A stretch of DNA of 64,000 nucleotides from Streptomonospora wellingtoniae. Lineage in GTDB: Bacteria; Actinomycetota; Actinomycetes; Streptosporangiales; Streptosporangiaceae. The notes below the pieces were generated by a model that worked only from the letters and a program-made list of their open reading frames with translations, was not told the origin of the DNA and did not search any database. The stretch spans positions 124,001 to 188,000 of the forward strand of contig NZ_JAVREK010000003.1 in NCBI RefSeq assembly GCF_031845375.1. Direction: 5' to 3'. Positions 29,349 through 38,005 of the stretch are shown here, in pieces. A program made the position numbers and the translations under genes. Position 1 is the first letter of the stretch. Each line of letters opens with the position of its first letter.

Positions 29349-30060
29349 ACCGCCACCCCAGTAGCCGCCTCCACCGCCGCCGCCCCAACCCGGCGTGGTG
29401 ATCACGCCGGAGAACCCTCCGCCACCGCCGCCGGAGCTGGAACCACCGTGGTGGCCGGAACGGCCACCGCCCCCACCGTGGTGACCGCTCCTGTCGCCGC
29501 ACCCGCCCCTGCGGTAATCCACCAAGGTCGAACCCGAACACGGCGCCGTTCCCGCCGGGTCCGACATGCTCACCGGACTGTTGTTGAAGCGGCGCTGCTG
29601 CACCGTGCCCCATTCGGCATCCACCGCGATCTGCGACGTGCCGTTGTGGTCGGCGAACAGCCAATGCAGCGTGGAATCGTCCTCGCGCACCGCCACCGTC
29701 TCCCCGGCGTGGGAATAGTAGCGGGTCGCCGCCGTGCCCTCCCCCGCCGTCCAGGTGACCTCCTGGCCCGGCAGATACAGCGTCCACTCACCGCCCTGGC
29801 GGCGGATCAGCCGCTGGCCGTCGGCCCCGTAGACGAAACTCGCACTACCGGCCGAACCCTGCACCGAGACGAGATTTCCCTCGGCATCCCAGACCATCTC
29901 CTGGTCGCGGTCGCCGGTGCTGCGCGAGACCATGTTCCCGGCCGCGTCGTAGTCGTAGGTCGAGGTGGACGCCGCGCCCCCGGAGTTGCCGGAGTCCCCG
30001 GCTCCTTCAACCGTCGTGCTGACCTCGGCCACCCCGTGGGCCGGCCCCTCCCCCTCCGCC
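29349..30060 (-). pseudogene. RHS gene 2, C-terminal half (core deletion; left of IS copy B)
   Basis: The reverse frame carries GEGPAHGVAEVSTTVEGAGD, the repeats YDYDAAGNMVSRSTGDRDQE and WDAEGNLVSVQG, up to AVDAEWGTVQQRRF. It then jumps directly to NNSPVSMSDPAGTAPC. The related RHS gene at 5.8-8.5 kb has about 66 more residues here, including the hallmark YDAELGRFISVDPL, so an in-frame deletion removed the RHS core end. The protein ends in the Gly-rich linker where ISAs1 copy C begins. No toxin tip follows. Confidence 0.8.
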
Positions 30061-31513
30061 CACGGCCCCGAAGTTCTCGCGATAGGTCTGGAGTGTGCCA
30101 GCAAGCCTGCAACGACCGGAGTGGGGCGGAATGAGCGGATCGCGGCATGAGAAAACGGGCACGGCGCCGTTGGATCATGGAGTTGCTGAGACAACACGAT
30201 CCATGAAAGCGCCATGCCCGCCCCCACATCCTCTCGCACGCGTGCCCGCGCCGCGGACGAGACCGCAGAAGACCCCCTCACCAGCCTGCTGGACCATCTC
30301 CACGGTCGGCGACCCCCGCCGGCCCCAAGGTGTCCACTACCCCTTGGCCGCGGTCCTGGCCATGGTCGTCTGCGCGATGAGCGGCTCCGGACACGACACC
30401 GCGACCGCCGCGGTGGAGTGGGCCCACCGCGCCGATGACGCCCTGCTGATGCGGCTGGGCCTACGCTTCGATCCCGTCACCGGCCGGGTGCCCGTGCCCA
30501 CCGAACGCACCGTCGCCGACGTGCTCAAACACCTCGACACCCACACCATCGCGGCGGCCGGGGCCGCCCACGCCGAGGCGATCGCCGCTTGCGCCCGGCC
30601 CGCACCCGCGCGCCAGACCCCCGACGACGTGCCCGAACGCGAGCACCGCAGAACACTGCGGCGCCCGGCCGCGGCCGAGGGGTCCCGCTGGATCCGCCTG
30701 GCCGCCGACGGCAAGGCCATGCGCGGCTCCCGCCGCAGTAACGGCACCCGAACCGGGGTGTTCCACCTGTGCCGCCACAGCGACGGTGTCATCACCGCCG
30801 CCGAACCCATCGGGGCCAAGCACACCGAGACCGCGGCCTTCATCCGGGCCCTGGACCGCCTGGAGGCCGCCGACTGCCTGATCACGGCCGACGCGCTGCA
30901 CACCGTCAAAGCCCACGCCTCCTACCTGCACCGACGCGGGGCCCATTACCTGTTCTACGTCAAGGCCAACCGCGCCCGCCTGCACGAGCGCTTGGCCCGC
31001 CTGCCCTGGCGGCAGGTCGCGTGGGCCCACGACGAGGGGTGGCAGCGCAATCGCGACCGCTTCGAGCGGCGCCGGGTGAAGGTCCTGGCCGCCGACGGGC
31101 TGGGCCTCGCTTTCCCGCACGCGGCCCAGGTGCTGCTCATCGAGCGCCGCACCCGCCGCATCGGCGCGGCCCGCACCGCCAAGACGACGGTCTTCGCCGT
31201 CACCGACCTGCCCGCTCACAAGGCGCGGCCCGCCGAGCTCGCGGACTGTCTGCGCGGGCATTGGCGGGTCGAGGCCGTTCACCATATTCGGGACGTGACC
31301 TGGAGGGAGGATGCGCGCCGGGCCCGAACCGGGATGTTGCCGGCGGTGCTGGGGTGCCTGGCCGACATCGCCCGCCAGGCCCTTACCGCCGCGGGGTGGG
31401 CCAACCTCGCATCCGGGCGCCGCGCGCACACCGATCCGGACAAAGCTTTGCAACTCCACCGCATACCCCGGATCAGCACATCACCGCCATAGCGCGAGAA
31501 CTTCGGGGCCGTG
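30061..31513 (+). mobile_element. ISAs1-like insertion sequence, copy B
   Basis: It has the same terminal repeats as copy A (CACGGCCCCGAAG at 30061 and its complement ending at 31513). A 9-bp target duplication CCCTCCGCC lies at 30052-30060 and 31514-31522. Length is 1453 bp. It splits RHS gene 2; joining the flanks across one duplication copy restores the RHS reading frame, as in the uninterrupted RHS gene 1. Confidence 0.93.
30214..31492 (+). pseudogene. ISAs1-like transposase, frameshifted (copy B)
   Basis: The start ATG 30214 reads MPAPTSSRTRARAADETAED then LTSLLDHLH. Near 30300 the frame changes, and the rest (VGDPRRPQGVHYPLAAVLAM to HRIPRISTSPP) runs in another frame. Compared with copy A the segment between LLDHL and DPRRPQG is two bases shorter, which explains the shift. 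The catalytic blocks downstream (ADGKAMRGSRR, TADALHTVKAH, RGHWRVEAVHHIRDVTW) are intact, so this copy could only move with transposase from copy A. Confidence 0.85.
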
Positions 31514-31725
31514 CCCTCCGCCGGCGGGGTGTAGGTCGACAGCGTCGTGCCCGAGGCGGCGTGGTCGGTCTCGCTCACCCGGTTGCCGGAGGCGTCGTAG
31601 GTACAAGAGGTCCAGTACGCGGCCGCCCCGCCCAGGCCGTCGGCGGCGGGCTCGGCCGCGCACGCGTTCTCCCCGGTGGCCTCAGGGGTCCACACGTCGG
31701 TCAGGCGGCGCAGGTAGTCGCAATC
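31514..31725 (-). pseudogene. RHS gene 2, upstream part (right of IS copy B)
   Basis: The reverse frame reads LRRLTDVWTPEATGENACAA, YWTSCTYDASGNRVSETDHA and TLSTYTPPAEG, which joins precisely to the piece left of the IS. DNA identity with the matching part of RHS gene 1 is very high. Homology stops at about 31725, so the 5' part of this gene is also missing. Confidence 0.8.
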
Positions 31726-31739
31726 GACCCGCCCCGGCC

Positions 31740-31767
31740 CTCGGACTGATCCCGCCGAGGGTCCGAG
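31740..31767. terminator. Possible terminator after the TetR gene
   Basis: CTCGGAC (31740-31746) pairs with GTCCGAG (31761-31767) about 30 bases beyond the stop of the leftward TetR gene. The stem is short and there is no T tract. Confidence 0.35.
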
Positions 31768-31793
31768 CCCGCACCAGAGCCGGGGCGCACCAC

Positions 31794-32438
31794 TCAGTCG
31801 TTGGCGGGCGCCCCCGGTCCCGTCGTGGCGTACCGGGCGGTGATGGTGCGGACGGCCTCGTCGACTACTTGGGCGACGCGTTCGGCACTCACCTCCCAGC
31901 CCGGCACGAGGAGTGTCGGCCAGAAGACGTAGTTGGAGATCATGCCCAGAAACTGGGTGGCCGCGAGGTCCACGTCCTCGACCCGCACCGTTCCCGCGTC
32001 GCGCTCAGCCAGAAGGTAGTCGCGCACGGACTCGAAGTAGGGCATCTTCCCGTGCGAGAACTGCGCGTCAGCCAGCTCAGGGAACCGCGGCAGCTCGGCG
32101 ATGACGATCCTGAACAGGTCGGTCATCTGGGCACGGCCCAGCAGTTCGGCGTAACGGCGACCGATGATGCTGAGCCCGTCGACGACGTTGCCGGCAGGCG
32201 GAGGCTCCTCCTCGTCAGCGGTCGACCAGGACTCGGTCACGATGGCGTCGAACAGGGCGGCTTTGCTCGGGAACTGCTTGAACAAGGTGGCCCGCGAGAC
32301 GCCCGAGCGCTCTGCAATCCGCGCCAGCGACGTCCGGTCGTAGCCCAACTCGAGAAACAGTGCGGTCGCGGCCGTCACGATCAGCGCGCGCTTCTCCTGG
32401 GCGACGCGCTGGTGATACGTCGTCACGACCCTGCTCAT
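31794..32438 (-). CDS. TetR/AcrR-family regulator
   Basis: The 214-aa protein has an N-terminal TetR helix-turn-helix (KRALIVTAATALFLELGYDR TSLARIAERSGVSRATLFKQ FPSKAALF) and a helical ligand-binding domain. It is divergent from the SDR and nitroreductase genes, which it probably represses. The inducer is unknown. Confidence 0.92.
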   Translation of the reverse strand: MSRVVTTYHQRVAQEKRALIVTAATALFLELGYDRTSLARIAERSGVSRATLFKQFPSKAALFDAIVTESWSTADEEEPPPAGNVVDGLSIIGRRYAELLGRAQMTDLFRIVIAELPRFPELADAQFSHGKMPYFESVRDYLLAERDAGTVRVEDVDLAATQFLGMISNYVFWPTLLVPGWEVSAERVAQVVDEAVRTITARYATTGPGAPAND

Positions 32439-32501
32439 GCGGCGAGTATACGAGGTGAGTGGCTTGACTCGCTACTGCCGCCGACCTAGTGTCGAGGGGA
32501 T

Positions 32502-32521
32502 GGTGAGTCACTCGGCTCACC
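32502..32521. promoter_or_regulatory. Candidate TetR operator
   Basis: GGTGAG (32502-32507) faces CTCACC (32516-32521) with 8 bases between. The partial motif GGTGAGT also occurs near 32454. Both lie between the divergent TetR and SDR starts. Confidence 0.5.
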
Positions 32522-32582
32522 ACTGGCCGCCGTTCACAACTGGTGATCCCGGTCATTCACCCACGCACTGAAGGAACATCTG

Positions 32583-33362
32583 ATGCCCCGCTACGACAAC
32601 CAGACCGTGCTCGTGACCGGTGGGACCGGCGGCCAGGGCTCGAGCCACGTGCGCGCCTTCCACGCGGAGGGAGCGAACGTGGTGATCGGCGACATCGACG
32701 CGGAGCGCGGCGCCGCTCTCGCCGACGAGCTCGGGACCCGCGCTCGCTTCACCCGCCTTGACGTTACCGACGAGAGCTCGTGGTACTCCGCTGTGCTGGC
32801 CGCCGAGAGCTCCTTCGGCGCCCTGAACGTGCTCGTCAACAACGCGGGCGTGCAGAATCCGCCGGCAACGATCGAGAACACCGACCCGGCCACGTGGTCG
32901 CGCATCCTCGACGTCAACCTCACCGGGACCTTCCTCGGCATCAAGGTCGCAGCCCCCGCTCTGCGCCGCGCAGCAGGGGGAGCCATCGTCAACGTCGCCT
33001 CCACCATGAGCCTGGGCGGCACGGGTCACTACGCGCCGTACGTCGCCGGCAAGTGGGCCGTGCGAGGCCTCACCCGAACGGCGGCACTCGAGCTCGGCCG
33101 CGACAACATCCGCGTGAACACCATCCACCCCGGCGTGATCGCGACCCCCTTCATCCACGAACCGGCGGCTGGCGCAACCGCGGCAATCGCCGACTTCTAC
33201 TCACCCGAGCCGTTCGCCATCCCCCGGCTCGGGGAGCCGACCGACGTCAGCCGTCTCCTCCTGTTCCTCACCTCATCAGACGCGTCGTTCATCACGGGGT
33301 CGGAGTACGTCATCGACGGTGGACTCCTCCTCGGCCCCGCCCTTCAGGCCGAGGCCGCATGA
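32583..33362 (+). CDS. Short-chain dehydrogenase/reductase
   Basis: The 259-aa classical SDR shows the cofactor motif TGGTGGQG (residues 12-19), DID after strand 2 suggesting NAD preference, NNAG (86-89), catalytic Ser140, Tyr153 and Lys157 (NVAS, YVAGK), and the C-terminal GSEYVIDGG. It oxidises or reduces an alcohol/ketone substrate that cannot be named from sequence. Its stop overlaps the next start (ATGA), so it is coupled to the nitroreductase gene, and both are divergent from a TetR gene. Confidence 0.93.
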   Translation: MPRYDNQTVLVTGGTGGQGSSHVRAFHAEGANVVIGDIDAERGAALADELGTRARFTRLDVTDESSWYSAVLAAESSFGALNVLVNNAGVQNPPATIENTDPATWSRILDVNLTGTFLGIKVAAPALRRAAGGAIVNVASTMSLGGTGHYAPYVAGKWAVRGLTRTAALELGRDNIRVNTIHPGVIATPFIHEPAAGATAAIADFYSPEPFAIPRLGEPTDVSRLLLFLTSSDASFITGSEYVIDGGLLLGPALQAEAA

Positions 33363-33835
33363 GCATTCCAGACACGACCGGTTCGAACGGCTCCGCAGGA
33401 GACGCGTCTTTGTCACACCTGCCCAACCGCATCCGAGGAGCCATCGAGATCACCCCTGCCGCAGGCACCCGAGAACGGATCATCGACATCACGACGCTGG
33501 GGCGCCGCACCGGCCGAGCACGCCGCATCGAGATCTTCTTCTACCGAGCTGCGGGCACCACCTACCTGTGCAGCGGCGCCGGCGGCGCCGCAACCGACTG
33601 GCATGCGAACCTTCTCGCCAATCCCGACTTCACCTTCCACCTCAAGAACGGGATCCGTGCAGATCTGCCTGCGCGGGCCACGCCTGTCATCGACCCAGCC
33701 GAACGTCAGGCCGTGCTGGCGGAGATCGTCGCGGATCTCAATCAGCCCCACGATCCCGGCACCATCCGGCCGACTCGGCTCGAAGACTGGGCTGACAGCC
33801 GGCTGATGCGCATCACCTTCCGCCACCGGCCGTGA
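33359..33835 (+). CDS. Deazaflavin (F420)-dependent nitroreductase/quinone reductase family protein
   Basis: The 158-aa product fits the DDN-like split-barrel family. After a short polar N-terminus it reads IIDITTLGRRTGRARRIEIF, then YLCSGAGGAATDWHANLLAN PDFTFHLKNG, the conserved G..TGR..R and W..N..A.P pattern of F420-binding proteins in mycobacteria and relatives. It is translationally coupled to the SDR gene, which suggests a joint detoxification or redox step. Confidence 0.85.
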   Translation: MSIPDTTGSNGSAGDASLSHLPNRIRGAIEITPAAGTRERIIDITTLGRRTGRARRIEIFFYRAAGTTYLCSGAGGAATDWHANLLANPDFTFHLKNGIRADLPARATPVIDPAERQAVLAEIVADLNQPHDPGTIRPTRLEDWADSRLMRITFRHRP

Positions 33836-33851
33836 TCGCGGATCCCTCGAC

Positions 33852-33877
33852 AGACGACCTGCTCCCAGGGAGCAGGT
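33852..33877 (+). terminator. Terminator after the nitroreductase gene
   Basis: ACGACCTGCT followed after CCCAGGG by AGCAGGTCG gives a 9-bp GC-rich stem 20-40 bases after the stop codon. Confidence 0.7.
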
Positions 33878-33947
33878 CGCGCCGCGGGATGCGGGGGCGC
33901 CAGTGCTGTGACCGGAAACGTTGACCGGGTCGCATCAGGCGGACACT

Positions 33948-34045
33948 GACCGATCCGGCGCGCCGGATCGGCCGCCGCCCCGGCACGTAGCGCCGCACAA
34001 GCTCGCTCGGGCGAACCGGACACCCAGCCCGTCAACCCGGGTGCC
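33948..34045 (+). repeat. Dispersed repeat copy 3 with a perfect 20-bp palindrome
   Basis: CGATCCGGCGCGCCGGATCG at 33951-33970 is a perfect palindrome. The following bases (CGGCCGCCGC, GGCACGTAGCGCCGCACA, CCCAGCCCGTCA) align with 1191-1290 and, for the first part, with 20619-20685. No coding sense is apparent. Confidence 0.65.
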
Positions 34046-34080
34046 GCTGTGTCGGAGCACCCCTGGGCCTTCGGGCGACA

Positions 34081-34126
34081 CCCCGCCCGGTCCGTGGGGC
34101 GCGCGACCTCATCGGACCGGGCGGGG
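34081..34126. terminator. 14-bp inverted repeat at the end of the small membrane protein gene
   Basis: CCCCGCCCGGTCCG (34081-34094) is exactly complementary to 34113-34126. It overlaps the stop end of the leftward gene 34109-34360 and probably ends its transcript. Confidence 0.5.
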
Positions 34127-34360
34127 GTCGGCGGGTTCCGGCGTGCTGCCGGGGCGGTGGTCCGCGGGCGGGCGTGTGCAGCGGCAGTGGTGGTGGATGT
34201 GGACTTCGCCGACGCTCGCGGCCTGCACCGCCGTCCCCGTCACCGCGCCGTTCACCGTATTGAGGGCGGCCGCACGGGCCTCAGCACGCCGAAGGCGGGC
34301 GGCGCGGCCCCGAAGCAGATCCACCAGGGCGCCTGCCAGCGCCCAGCCGAGTCGGGCCAA
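34109..34360 (-). CDS. Small membrane protein with RHIM/BASS-like amyloid motif
   Basis: The open frame extends on the reverse strand from a TAG near 34452 to 34109; the TTG at 34360 is the most likely visible start, but a start further upstream is possible. It has a hydrophobic helix (LPCLAVAVAAFLARLGWALA region) and a basic stretch. The block NTVNGAVTGTAVQAASVGEV then HIHH fits the N-x-(V/I)-x-G-x-V-x-G-x-x-VQA-x-x-(V/I)-x-x-V-H pattern of actinobacterial amyloid-signalling motifs that resemble RHIM. Such motifs usually link a sensor NTPase to a small cell-death effector. No NTPase partner lies nearby. The motif recognition is from memory. Confidence 0.5.
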   Translation of the reverse strand: MARLGWALAGALVDLLRGRAARLRRAEARAAALNTVNGAVTGTAVQAASVGEVHIHHHCRCTRPPADHRPGSTPEPADPRPVR

Positions 34361-34896
34361 GAACGCGGCGACCGCGACGGCCAGGCACGGTAAGAGGAGG
34401 TCGGCGAGGTGGGGTTCCCGATTCTGGGCAGGGGCGGCTACCAGCAGGGCGCTGCATAAAACGAGCTAAGGACTCCTGGCGCCATGGTCTGCTCTCGCTT
34501 CGTCCCTTTCGCGTCCCCGGTCGAGACGGACTCCCGCCTCGATGTGTCCGGGCTCAAGATTGTAGCAACCGGCCTCCTGCGGGCCCCGGGAGGCGCCGCG
34601 GCGCCTTTTCCGTTGCCGCGCCTACGCCGTCGGATGGCACCTCGCCTGGGATCCCGCCTTGCAGACTTGCCGGCACCGGCAAGGCTGCTCGCCGACACGG
34701 CCAGAACAGCCGGGCGCCACCCCGCCGGCATCCAACACCCGATCGCCTCAACGACCTACCTCGCGGCTGCTGCGGTGGACCTCGTCGCGGTCGTGCCCGC
34801 GGCGCAATGGTTCCGGAACCGGTCGGAGTACGCGTACGTCCGTTCCCCTGGAAACCAGTGTCACGCCCCGGACACCGACAAGGGACGGAGACCTCC

Positions 34897-35115
34897 GTGG
34901 ACGAGTTCATGAGCGGACTGACCGATCCGCTGATCATCTTCGCGCTGTTCTACATCGCCTGCGCGATCGCGTTGATGTTCACGCCGACGTGGCGCCTCCT
35001 TCGGTCCAGCATCTACAGCGGGAGTGAACCCTCATCCGGGGCCATGTGGGTCCTGCGCCTCGCCCTGCTGTCGACCATCCTGATGGTCGCCGTGTTCGCG
35101 GTGCTGTACCGCTGA
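34897..35115 (+). CDS. Tiny membrane protein 1 of a coupled pair
   Basis: GTG 34897 follows GGGACGGAG. The 72-aa product has two membrane helices (DPLIIFALFYIACAIALMFT and VLRLALLSTILMVAVFAVLY). Its stop overlaps the ATG of the next gene (TGATG). No enzymatic motif is seen. The coupled neighbour is similar in size and topology, which suggests a heteromeric membrane complex. Confidence 0.65.
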   Translation: MDEFMSGLTDPLIIFALFYIACAIALMFTPTWRLLRSSIYSGSEPSSGAMWVLRLALLSTILMVAVFAVLYR

Positions 35116-35339
35116 TGTCGGGGATCATCGACGCCCTGGTCGACCCGATGCATCTGTTCGTTCTGGTCGGCGTGGTCGCGCAGATCGCGGTGCTGGTCAA
35201 TCCGACGATCGTCTGGCGGCAGCGAGGCCGCAATCGCCTCGACGCCCTGCCTCCCCGCCTTGCCGCGGTGTTCGTGTGGACGACACGTGGGGCGGCTCTC
35301 GCGGCCATCGTGGTGCTGGTCGCCTTCCTGTTCGCCTGA
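35115..35339 (+). CDS. Tiny membrane protein 2 of a coupled pair
   Basis: The ATG overlaps the preceding stop. The 74-aa product has helices MHLFVLVGVVAQIAVLVNPT and AALAAIVVLVAFLFA with a basic loop (VWRQRGRNRLDALPPR). The family is unknown. The pair stands alone, with no other gene on the same strand nearby. Confidence 0.65.
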   Translation: MSGIIDALVDPMHLFVLVGVVAQIAVLVNPTIVWRQRGRNRLDALPPRLAAVFVWTTRGAALAAIVVLVAFLFA

Positions 35340-35648
35340 TGCCGGGGGTGCGGGGGCGCGCGTCGGGCGCTCTCCGCACCCCGACGCGCGTGGGGGTGCG
35401 GGCGGGTGGAAAGAAACCGGAGGAACTGAACTCCTGGCGCGGAGGATTCATATAGTCGGGCTCGCATCGCATCGCCGCGCACCACGTGATCCACAGCAGC
35501 AAACCGGCGCTACGCGCGTCGTAGAACAACAGGTCGCCGACCTGGAGGGAGTCGAATGGGTCGGCAGCGCCCTCTCCACCTTGTCTGAGGAGCGACCGTC
35601 ACGAACTCTGCGGCAGAGTGGCAGATCGAACCGGCGATCGACACCTGA

Positions 35649-36140
35649 TCAGCCTTTCGCTTCGCGGACGTCCTTCCCCTCTTCCGCGAACGCCTTGAAG
35701 TCCTGCATGTGCTGTTGCGACTGCTTGCGGAAGGCGCCGGGCATCAGGCGCCCCACCAGACGCATCATCAAACCGCTGAAGCGGTATTCGCTCTCGCTCA
35801 CCCAGAGCGTTTTCTGCGGACCGCCTTCGGTCAGCGTTTCGCGCACTGCGCTCCACATTCCCTCGCCGACGATCTCGCGATCGAAGTGGACGGCGTGCCC
35901 TTTCGGGATCCCGCGCAGGTCTGCCGGTTCCCGACGGGTGATGGTCTCGGTGCACTCCATCCTCTGCTTCCCCATCTGCATCACGACCCGCGATTCGGTA
36001 CCGACCTGCCCGTGCACCCCACTCAGCGGTTCGTGCAGTACCAGACCCCGCAGCCATTTCGGCATGTGTGCCGGGTCGGCGAGCAGCTGGACTACCCGCT
36101 CCCGCGGTAGGGCGATCTCGATCGAGACGGTGTACTTCAT
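35649..36140 (-). CDS. SRPBCC (START/polyketide cyclase-like) protein
   Basis: From ATG 36140 the 163-aa product reads MKYTVSIEIALPRERVVQLL ADPAHMPKWLRGLV, the typical first strand and helix of the SRPBCC ligand-binding fold. The strand pattern continues to a long C-terminal helix (RKQSQQHMQDFKAFAEEGK). Such small cytoplasmic proteins bind hydrophobic ligands or act as cyclases. No partner gene suggests the ligand. An upstream ATG (36188) would add 16 residues that are not family-like. Confidence 0.85.
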   Translation of the reverse strand: MKYTVSIEIALPRERVVQLLADPAHMPKWLRGLVLHEPLSGVHGQVGTESRVVMQMGKQRMECTETITRREPADLRGIPKGHAVHFDREIVGEGMWSAVRETLTEGGPQKTLWVSESEYRFSGLMMRLVGRLMPGAFRKQSQQHMQDFKAFAEEGKDVREAKG

Positions 36141-36562
36141 GGGGAGTGCTCCGGTGCCGAGTGATAGGGCATGCACATGCAGCCTCACCTCATGCTATTC
36201 AGTTACGCCATGTAACCGATTCGCCCGTTCGGCGTGGTCGTGGCGCCTGTCGGTCCGGCACTGCACGCCCCCTGCGGCCCGGACGTCGAGGATGGCGTGA
36301 GTGGGGCCGCCCCGAATGTCGTGGATCGCGCCCGGCAGTGCTGGCGAGGGGGCCGCACGCGCGTACGCCTCTTCTGCACCGTGGACAGCCACCTCCCCCG
36401 GGCAGCACCGGCAGCAGGCGCAATGGGCGTCCCGGTGAACGGTGAGAGCTCGAAAACGACGGCGAAGAGGGGCGGGGCGGCTCCCGGGCCACCGGGGCCA
36501 GCGATTGCGCGCTGCCACGGCCCCGTCCGGCGCAGTCGTGTCCCACGCCCGCGAGGGAGGTC
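36141..36562. other. Non-coding stretch
   Basis: About 420 bases with only shadow-like ORFs on both strands; no motif, RNA gene or repeat recognised. Confidence 0.35.
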
Positions 36563-36730
36563 TCAACCGAGGCAGGACCGGACGGCCTTGCCCAGGTTCG
36601 ACGCCTGCGGGTCGTCGGGCCGGAAGTTCCAGAGGTTCGTGACGTAGCCGAAGCCGACACCGCTATCGGGGTCGCCGAGGGCGATCGAACCGCCAGGGCC
36701 CGGGTGGCCGAACGACCCGGGCCGACATGC
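36563..36730 (-). pseudogene. Serine hydrolase/beta-lactamase-family C-terminal fragment
   Basis: The reverse strand reads RPGSFGHPGPGGSIALGDPD SGVGFGYVTNLWNFRPDDPQ then ASNLGKAVRSCLG and a stop. This is the C-terminal KTG-like box (here HPG-PGGS) and final helix of class C-type serine esterases. About 300 N-terminal residues, including SxxK and YxN, are missing. The preceding codons do not look like the family. Confidence 0.7.
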
Positions 36731-37144
36731 ATTGTCAAGAAACGGAATCAGGTTTCGACCGGTGAAGCCACTAGTGAGCCAGTGGCCCAGCACCGGCCTC
36801 GCCGATCAGGCAGGAATGCCCCCAGCCGCTGCCGCAGCGCAGCTACGATCGCCGATGCGGCCTTATCGGCGACTGCCGTTCCCCTGTACCTGCCGCCGAG
36901 GCAAACGAATCGACTATTCGCGCTGAAGTTCGGCGTCCGAGGCTCGCCGGCCGACTCGAATCGTCCGTCGCCCCGGTCACCTGGGCGGCGTCGCCGAACT
37001 CCGGGGGGGCTCGATGCTCCCGCTGCGCCGAAGTCCACCAGCGTGGACGGCGATTCCCCCGCGGTTCTTCCCGCACCGAACCGAGATCGAGCAGACCGTC
37101 GCGCATCCGTGCGTGACGGCCACAAGAGATAGGGAACCGCCCAC
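36731..37144. other. Non-coding stretch
   Basis: About 410 bases between the hydrolase fragment and the RibD-like gene. No family motif was found on either strand. Confidence 0.35.
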
Positions 37145-37771
37145 GTGAAACTGATGGCCAACATCCAGGTGTCCGTCGACGGCGTCTTCCAGTCCAACGG
37201 CGGACGCCACCCGGAATTCGACCCGGGTATGGAGCGCGGCGGCTGGGCCAGGCCGCTGTTCGACGACGAGTCGCTGGCCTTCGTCGGAGAGTACTACCAG
37301 CGAGCCGAGGCATTCCTGTTCGGACGCCGCACCTACGAGATGTTCCTCTGGTCCTGGGGAACCGGCACCTGGGGCGCCGCCCAAGGCGACAACCCGATCT
37401 CCGCGGCCCTGAACACGCGACCGAAGTACGTGGCGTCCACCACGATCACCGATCCGGCGTGGGCGAACACGACCGTGCTCTCGGGTGGCCTCGCGAGCGC
37501 GATCCGCGAGCTGAAGGCTCGCCCGGGAGGCGAGTTGCAGGTGCACGGCAGCGGCGCACTGACCCGCTGGTTGCTCGCCCACGAGCTCGTCGACGAACTC
37601 GCCCTGCTCGTGGCGCCGGTGATCGTGGGGCAGGGTGCGCGCCTGTTCCCCGACAGCGGACCGGATCTGGCGCTCGACCTCGTAGAGTCGCGGGCCTTCC
37701 CGAAGGGCATCGTCCTCCAGGTCTACCGGCCCGCCGGACGCCCCGCATACGCCTCCGACCCCACCGCATGA
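37145..37771 (+). CDS. Dihydrofolate reductase-like (RibD C-terminal domain) protein
   Basis: The 208-aa product begins MKLMANIQVSVDGVFQSNGG and has LFGRRTYEMFLWSWG, VASTTITDPAWANTTVLSGG, GGELQVHGSGALTRWLLAHE LVDELALLVAPVIVGQG and GIVLQVYRP. This is the pattern of the YwjB/YyaP RibD_C family of small NADPH-binding reductases. The physiological substrate is unknown. It is monocistronic, with a strong hairpin about 85 bases after the stop. Confidence 0.9.
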   Translation: MKLMANIQVSVDGVFQSNGGRHPEFDPGMERGGWARPLFDDESLAFVGEYYQRAEAFLFGRRTYEMFLWSWGTGTWGAAQGDNPISAALNTRPKYVASTTITDPAWANTTVLSGGLASAIRELKARPGGELQVHGSGALTRWLLAHELVDELALLVAPVIVGQGARLFPDSGPDLALDLVESRAFPKGIVLQVYRPAGRPAYASDPTA

Positions 37772-37855
37772 GAACCAGCGCGCGGGTGGGGCACGCGTGC
37801 GGACGTCATCCTGTAGACGTCGATTTCCTGGGCGGGTACGTCGGCAGCGATCGCG

Positions 37856-37888
37856 AGCACCCCCGGAAGGGCGGTTCCCGGGGGTGCT
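37856..37888. terminator. Terminator after the RibD-like gene
   Basis: AGCACCCCCGG (37856-37866) is exactly complementary to CCGGGGGTGCT (37878-37888) with an 11-nt loop. Confidence 0.7.
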
Positions 37889-38005
37889 GAGCCGAGGCGG
37901 TGGAAGCTCGACCGGATCAGCGAGACCCAGCCGGCAGTCCGGTTGCGGTCTGGCGTCATCACCGGCAGAGGGTTCGCGGCGCCCCGCGAACCGCCGCCTT
38001 CACAT

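Noticed and set aside
33742..34035. Reverse ORF across the dispersed repeat
   Set aside because: Covers the nitroreductase end, a terminator and a repeat; no motif.
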